NCBI GenBank assembly: GCA_049487715.1
Contig: CP150565.1
Coordinates: forward strand, 496,001 to 560,000
DNA from: Pycnococcus provasolii
Lineage: Eukaryota; Chlorophyta; Pseudoscourfieldiophyceae; Pseudoscourfieldiales
Direction: 5' to 3'
DNA length: 64,000 nucleotides
Part shown: piece by piece, positions 58,752 through 64,000 of the stretch
How the letters are laid out: each line of letters starts with the position of its first letter
How positions within the stretch are numbered: position 1 is the first letter of the stretch
Notes under the pieces: generated by a model
The model's input: the letters and a program-made list of their open reading frames with translations, nothing else
Told to the model about the DNA's origin: nothing
Database searches by the model: none
Program-made: the position numbers and the translations under genes

Positions 58752-60398
58752 ATGGCGACGATCCAGGAGTACATCGACGCGCACAACCTCTCCCGCAAGG
58801 TGGAGGAGGTCATCAACGCCACCTGCAAGGCGAAGCCTGAAGAACCTGCCGCTTTCATGGTGCGTGCGTCTTTTCTTTGCTCGTGTGTTTTGGTTGGTTT
58901 GGTCTTCCTGTGAGAGATTTGGTTGTTTGGTTTTGGTTGTTTTGTTGTTTTGGTTGTTTTTTGTTATTTGTTTTGTTGGTTTTTGTTTGTTTTAGTAGTT
59001 GTGTGATCAACGGTGTTAGCTAACAACAACACCTTCCCCTTTTAATTTTTGCTTTTACAGGCGGAGTACCTGAAGAAGACGACGCCCGCGCGTATCACCA
59101 AGGTGGTGGGACGCCAGGTGATCGACTCCCGTGGCAACCCCACCGTCGAGTGCGACGTCCACACGTACAAGGGCATGTTCCGCGCCATTGTGCCCTCCGG
59201 CGCCTCCACGGGCATCTACGAGGCGGTGGAGCTCCGTGACGGAGACAAGTCAATGTGGATGGGCAAGGGATGCTCCAAGGCGGTTGCCAACCTGAACGAC
59301 ATCATCGCCCCCGCTCTCGTCGGAAAGGACCCCACGCAGCAGAAGGCGATCGACGACCTCATGAACAAGGAGCTCGACGGAACGGAGAACAAGGGCAAGC
59401 TTGGAGCCAACGCCATCCTCGCCGTCTCCATGGCGGTGTGCAAGGCTGGTGCCGCGGAGAAGGACATCCCGCTGTATAAGTACATCGCCGAGCTCGCGGG
59501 AAACACGAAGCTCATCCTGCCCGTGCCTGCTTTCAACATCATCAACGGAGGAAGCCACGCAGGAAACAAGCTTGCCATGCAGGAGTTCATGATCCTGCCC
59601 ACGGGAGCCACCTCGTTCACGGAGGCGATGAAGATGGGCACGGAGGTGTACCACAACCTCAAGTCAGTCATCAAGGAGAAGTACGGACAGGATGCGTGCA
59701 ACGTTGGTGACGAGGGTGGCTTCGCGCCCAACATCGAGTCCAACAAGGAGGGACTCGACCTCGTCAACCAGGCGATCGAGAAGGCTGGATTCACTGGCAA
59801 GGTGAAGATCGGCATGGACGTCGCCTCGTCGGAGTTCTACACCGAGGACAAGATGTACGACCTGGACTTCAAGACGAAGGACAACGACGGATCGCAGAAG
59901 AAGACTGGAGAGGAGATGCTGGAGATGTACAAGAGCTTCTGCTCAGAGTACCCCGTCATCTCCATCGAGGACCCCTACGATCAGGATGACTTTGAGAACA
60001 CCGCGGCGCTCACCGCCGAGGGTGTGTGCCAGGTTGTTGGCGATGACCTGCTCGTCACGAACCCGACGCGCGTCGCGTCGGCGATCGAGGGTAAGACGTG
60101 CAATGCGCTCCTGCTGAAGGTGAACCAGATCGGATCCATCTCGGAGGCGATCGAGGCTGTGCGCATGTCGAAGGAAGCGGGATGGGGCGTCATGACGAGC
60201 CACCGCTCGGGAGAGACGGAGGACAGCTTCATTGCCGACCTCGCCGTCGGCCTTGCGACTGGCCAGATCAAGACGGGTGCGCCGTGCCGTAGCGAGCGCC
60301 TCGCTAAGTACAACCAGCTGCTTCGCATTGAGGAGGAGCTCGGCGCCGATGCCAAGTACGCGGGCGAGGAGATGTACCGCCACATTGCTTGGGACTAA
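58752..60398 (+). CDS. ENO: Enolase with N-terminal dimerisation/docking-like extension (plant ENO3 type)
   Basis: Exons 58752-58859 and 59061-60398; the 201-bp intron has donor GTGCGT and acceptor TTTTACAG; product 481 aa. It catalyses 2-phosphoglycerate to phosphoenolpyruvate in glycolysis. Enolase motifs: [77 protein letters not shown] (catalytic Lys) and [15 protein letters not shown]. Residues 1-45 ([20 protein letters not shown], then [15 protein letters not shown]) precede the usual start and follow the RIIa/DPY30-type pattern with PxxPxxFxAxxL. Arabidopsis cytosolic enolase 3 has a similar extension. The intron falls inside this extension (after PAAFM). Confidence 0.95.
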
Positions 60399-60522
60399 AT
60401 ACTGACACATTTGCGCCGAAATGTGCGGGGGATCTGTTCAAGTTGTGAGGGTAAAACAAACAAGCAAAAGTTTTTTGTTCTCATTTTTAGAATTAGTTTT
60501 TGGTATTTCGTAACAAAGTGTG

Positions 60523-62565
60523 TCAAGGAGGTGGTTTGGCAGCAGCAGCGGTGGTGCCCGCGACTGACACAACAGGGTGAGCATCGCGCTGCATCTGTGC
60601 ATCCTCCTTCGTGAGCAGGCTCGAAGCGTCGCTGTCGTCATCAATGCCGGTGGTGAAGATGTCGTCACTCCATAAGCCACGGCGGTGAATCCTACCTTTT
60701 TGATCAATGAGAACGCCCCAGCCGTTGCGCTTGTCGTTGCGAAACGTGCCGTCGAACCGCTCACCCGAAGGCCAGTAGTAGCAACCGTACCCACAAAAGA
60801 GGCTTGAAGCGAATTCGCCCTCGTAGCGCTCCCCGTTTGCGAAGCGGTACACGCCGACGCCGTGGTAGTCGTCGTCCATAATCTCGCCCTCGTAGGTGCC
60901 ACCGCCACCCTCGTACAGCACGCCGAAGCCTTGCATACGCCCGTGCTCAAAATGGCCGTAGTACCAGTCCTCAGCCTCGCTGATGAACAGCACGCCGTGG
61001 CCGTGCATGCGTTGTATCATCATCCCACCAACGTAGTCGCTGGTGTCCGTTTGGATGGTGCCACGTCCGCTCATGCCAGCTTCCATGGCGCCCGTCGCCG
61101 CCGTCGCCGCCGAAGATGTCGTGGGGCTGTCGCCTCCCATCTCGTCGTCGTCGCCCGCAGACGGCGGCGAGGACTGCGCACGTGCAATGCGCGCCTCCTC
61201 CGTTGCCGTCTCCAGCGCCTGCTTGGCAAAGCCGGCGGCAGACCGCGCCTTGTCTGCCCTCTCGCGCGCCTGAATCGCAGCCTGGATGTGCGGAAGCTTT
61301 TCGTCGACACTAAGGTTCGTGATGGAAATGGCGTGCGAGTTGGGGGAATTGAGATCGACGAGGAGATTCGCGCGCAGTGACCTTGCGGTAATCTCCTGGC
61401 TGTTCAAGCTGCGAGTGCTCGTAGACGTATTCGGAGAAAGCTCTAGGATCCTCGACGGCGCGCTGTTGCTGTGATGAACACTTTGTATGCGCTCCTTGAG
61501 CGTGTCAAGAGTGACGCCACCCATCTGCTGAAGTTCGTCCATCGTGATCACGTTCTCAGCATAGTTGCTCGGCTCGACGTACTCCTCTTCCTTCCCCACC
61601 AAGAATGCAATCTGCTTGAGTGGGTCGCGTAGCAGTCGGTCGGTCTTCGCAAAGGCGCTGCGCTCGTTCTCCGCAAGAACACGCTTCAGCAGGTCCGTTC
61701 CCGAGGCGGTGAAGTCGTCCACGCAGCGCACGGCGCCGGTGAGCGCGGTGCGCAGATTGTTCGCCTGATCAATCACCCTGCCAAGCAGCACAGCGTCCGT
61801 GTACAGCTTGTCTGCACCCTTGGCAATCAGGCTGAGGAGTGCTCTTGCGACGGAAAAGGTGACACGCGCGAGCTGCACGACGGACATTTCGTAAGCACGC
61901 ACCTGCTGCACGGCGCCTATTGTGGCCGCCACCTTTGGCGAGCAGTTGAGAAGAGCTTCGGCAAGCAGCGGCGGGCACTGCATCGCCGCGCTCGTCACCG
62001 CGTCGCTGAGCGTGAGTGCGACGGCGTGCGCGTCCCCTCTTCCTATGAGTTTTGTGGGAAAGCTTGCGAGAGCCCTCACGCACGCTTCTCTCAGGTCCAC
62101 CGCTTCGTGTGGCGCGGTCGACCAGGACCCTCGCCTTTCGCGCGCGCCGAGCGCGGCGGCTGACGCGCCGTCGAACATGTCCGACGCCGTTCTCGACCCT
62201 CTTCGCGTCTGCACGCGCCGCGCGTTGACATCCTCTTCTGAGCTAGAAGTTTGTGCGGCCGAGGAACCTGTCGTCGTGGAGGTCTTGAACCTGTCGTCGC
62301 TTGGAGGTGCGTAAGAGTGGTCCCCTTTCAGCTGGTGCGAGTGTGAGTGCATTCCGTCCTTAGGCGCTCCGTGAGCGTCGAGGTTTTGTGCATTCAACCC
62401 CGGGCCCCCGGCGGCGGCAAGCGAGTTACTATGTCCGTTAGCAGCACTACCAGAGGTGGAGGAAACCTGCCGCTGAGGAAGAAGCGGCGTGTTGAGGAAA
62501 CCACAGGACCCCAGCGGAGTGTCTGCACCACCACCAGGCGCAGGCACGGACGCCGCACACCCCAT
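60523..62565 (-). CDS. MORN-repeat protein with N-terminal acylation signal
   Basis: 680 aa, ATG at 62565. The N-terminus MGCAASVP is a classical N-myristoylation (Gly2) plus palmitoylation (Cys3) site, so membrane attachment is likely. Residues 10-160 are disordered. A helical region follows at about 155-330 (LREACVRALASFPTKLIGRG, LLAEALLNCSPKVAATIGAV). The C-terminal part has about five MORN repeats: YYGHFEHGRMQGFGVLYEGG, TYEGEIMDDDYHGVGVYRF, RYEGEFASSLFCGYGCYYW, RFDGTFRNDKRNGWGVLID, with the YxGxFxxGxxxGxGxxxxxxG pattern. Such proteins scaffold membranes or sit in cilia; the exact role is unknown. Confidence 0.85.
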   Translation of the reverse strand: MGCAASVPAPGGGADTPLGSCGFLNTPLLPQRQVSSTSGSAANGHSNSLAAAGGPGLNAQNLDAHGAPKDGMHSHSHQLKGDHSYAPPSDDRFKTSTTTGSSAAQTSSSEEDVNARRVQTRRGSRTASDMFDGASAAALGARERRGSWSTAPHEAVDLREACVRALASFPTKLIGRGDAHAVALTLSDAVTSAAMQCPPLLAEALLNCSPKVAATIGAVQQVRAYEMSVVQLARVTFSVARALLSLIAKGADKLYTDAVLLGRVIDQANNLRTALTGAVRCVDDFTASGTDLLKRVLAENERSAFAKTDRLLRDPLKQIAFLVGKEEEYVEPSNYAENVITMDELQQMGGVTLDTLKERIQSVHHSNSAPSRILELSPNTSTSTRSLNSQEITARSLRANLLVDLNSPNSHAISITNLSVDEKLPHIQAAIQARERADKARSAAGFAKQALETATEEARIARAQSSPPSAGDDDEMGGDSPTTSSAATAATGAMEAGMSGRGTIQTDTSDYVGGMMIQRMHGHGVLFISEAEDWYYGHFEHGRMQGFGVLYEGGGGTYEGEIMDDDYHGVGVYRFANGERYEGEFASSLFCGYGCYYWPSGERFDGTFRNDKRNGWGVLIDQKGRIHRRGLWSDDIFTTGIDDDSDASSLLTKEDAQMQRDAHPVVSVAGTTAAAAKPPP

Positions 62566-63086
62566 GTTATCCGTATAGGTATATGCGGCCGACCGACTGA
62601 GCTTAAGGCCGGCGGGGCGGTGTGTTGTGATGACGGGCTGGATGACGATGCTCTTCGAAGTTCTTCTTGGCGTGGAGGGAAAGGAAAGGCTTGGCTGGAA
62701 GGGGGAAGGGCGCGCCCCTAAGCACTTCCTACTTACCGGGTACCTGTTGATCCCCAGTTCAGTTTGCCTGAAAGACCATGTGGATCAACCGAGCAACATA
62801 CTGTAAGAACTAAGTGGTTGCTCCAGAGGCCTGGTTCGCATGACAGCTAATGGTGTTGCCTCGCACCCCACCTCACCGCGTCACGGTTCCGTTCTAAGGT
62901 CGTTAGGGTTAGTTAGGGCTAGGATTGGGGCTGCCTAGGAAGGCTAGGTGGGAAGGGAGGGCCCTTTTGGGCCATGTTAAGGTTCGGGGTTTCTTTTTGG
63001 TTTTCTATAAGGTGGCCGGGGGCCTAGAGCTGAAACCCCCATTTTTAGAGACATCAAGGGCATATTAACGTATGGGCCGGTCACTC
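62566..63086. other. Intergenic; degenerate TTAGGG units
   Basis: No gene seen. GTTAGGGTTAGTTAGGGCTAGG at about 62902-62923, followed by a G-rich stretch (about 62927-63050). Confidence 0.55.
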
Positions 63087-63980
63087 CTACCATGGGTTGA
63101 AGCAAGGCCAGGGAACCGGGGTTTGCCCCATGAACCCTGAGCACGACGACTTCCTTTTTTTGCGTTGTGCCATGGATGACACCCGTGCTTCTTCTGGTAA
63201 GTGCGACGTTCTCGAAGCCTCAACTGCGGCCGCTTCCTTCCTGTTGTCGACGTGGTTGTCTGCGGGGTTGGGATGAGCCTCCTCGTCACGGATGTCCTCC
63301 TCGTCACTATCAGTAAGATTCGGAAGTTCATTTGCGTCACACGCGACTAAGACGTTTGCACCGCCGCCTTGCGAAGGCGCGTGCGTCGGTTGTTGTTCGT
63401 CGCGACCACCTAGCGCCTGCTCCACCAAGTTCATCAACACCAACTTATCCTCGCTAGTCAGCTCCGAGCATTGTCTGAGCCTCTCCACCGCGGCGATGTT
63501 TATCCGATCAAGCGGTTTCATTCTCTTTCGTGGCGGTGACGAGTTCATGGTGACTTTCAAGGCGCGTGTCTCGTTGGCCGTGCACTTCTCTCGCGCGACC
63601 CAGCTATGTGCGTCCCACCTCGCGGCAACTCCCTGCGGCGGAGGCTCGCACTTCCGACTCGTTGGAACTGCGTCTTCTTTGAGCTCCCATCGCGGCTGCC
63701 TAGCCTTGGCCCATCGTGAAAACTCATCGCGAAAGAACCATGCAGTGTGCGGAAAGTGCCACGCTTTGAAGCGAGGCCGCTGTGCTGCTCGCCGCTTGCC
63801 AAGCCACCGAGCCCGAGCTTCGGGTGACGATGATGGCGTTAAGACGTCGAGCCACCTCTTTGCGCGCTCCTCATGACCTGCACTAGGCAAGAAGTGCACG
63901 GTGAGCTTGGACAACTCGTCATCTGAAGCTGCCTTGCACCACGCAAACTCGCAGCTACACACACGAGCAGCAGAAGACAT
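63087..63980 (-). CDS. Divergent THAP-like zinc-finger protein
   Basis: 297 aa from the ATG at 63980. The N-terminal 110 residues resemble a THAP DNA-binding domain: clustered Cys (VCSCEFAWC), TVHFLPS, a conserved RWLDVL tryptophan, KAWHFPHTAWFFRDEF at the place of the HF motif, and ELKEDAVPT, matching the terminal AVPT box. The Cys of the CxxH pair is not in place, so zinc binding may be altered. The rest is acidic with a helical patch (TSEDKLVLMNLVEQAL) and a basic QRKKRK. THAP domains occur in P-element-type transposases and in host regulators derived from them. The gene lies at the window edge; additional upstream exons are possible. Confidence 0.6.
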   Translation of the reverse strand: MSSAARVCSCEFAWCKAASDDELSKLTVHFLPSAGHEERAKRWLDVLTPSSSPEARARWLGKRRAAQRPRFKAWHFPHTAWFFRDEFSRWAKARQPRWELKEDAVPTSRKCEPPPQGVAARWDAHSWVAREKCTANETRALKVTMNSSPPRKRMKPLDRINIAAVERLRQCSELTSEDKLVLMNLVEQALGGRDEQQPTHAPSQGGGANVLVACDANELPNLTDSDEEDIRDEEAHPNPADNHVDNRKEAAAVEASRTSHLPEEARVSSMAQRKKRKSSCSGFMGQTPVPWPCFNPW

Positions 63981-64000
63981 TCCCGTGGAGGACACTCTCG

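Overview
The window is nuclear DNA from a compact, GC-rich eukaryotic genome, most likely a unicellular green alga (prasinophyte-like). Reasons: about 30 genes in 64 kb on both strands; few, short GT-AG introns; several proteins of plant or green-algal type (an enolase with the N-terminal extension of plant cytosolic enolase 3, an MKK3-type MAP kinase kinase with an NTF2 domain, a plant-like signal peptide peptidase, an ATX/trithorax-type methyltransferase); and TGTAA, the usual green-algal poly(A) signal, just after many stop codons. No bacterial operons, CRISPR array, rRNA or tRNA genes were seen. The species cannot be named from the sequence.

Layout. 1-4546: 5' part of a large trithorax-like H3K4 methyltransferase gene (minus strand, runs off the left edge). 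5-31 kb: dense housekeeping and signalling genes, namely a beta-propeller protein, a class I glutamine amidotransferase-like peptidase, a two-TM protein, an FAD monooxygenase, a SOUL protein, a MAPEG protein, an Mpv17-like protein, a J-domain protein, an MFS carrier, a coiled-coil protein, uL15m, MKK3, NAA20 and signal peptide peptidase. 33.7-38.8 kb: a four-repeat voltage-gated Ca2+ channel with an EEEE filter. 39-50 kb: an unknown CHAT-like protein, an ammonium transporter, an SLC4-type anion transporter, a probable plastid DUF3598-like protein and calnexin. 50.4-52.7 kb: an accessory island with an HNH-nuclease exon, a miniature LTR element (about 1.05 kb) and an ORF cut at the LTR edge. 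53-64 kb: an FHA protein, two unknown proteins, enolase, an acylated MORN protein and a divergent THAP-like protein.

The genes do not form one pathway. Several would fit a motile cell (Ca2+ channel, dimerisation/docking-domain enolase, coiled-coil and MORN proteins). Others are organelle-directed (uL15m, J-domain protein, FAD monooxygenase, DUF3598-like protein) or nutrient transporters (ammonium and an SLC4 anion carrier, divergently arranged).

The less expected signals are in the non-coding part: short TTAGGG arrays in many promoter-side gaps and inside the LTR; a 3'-flank motif shared by three unrelated genes; three copies of an unknown gene segment (5.2, 17.7 and 28.0 kb); a viral-type 'integrase repeat' fragment; a hairpin-forming intron sharing motifs with a second site; and an apparent one-base frameshift at the start of the channel gene.
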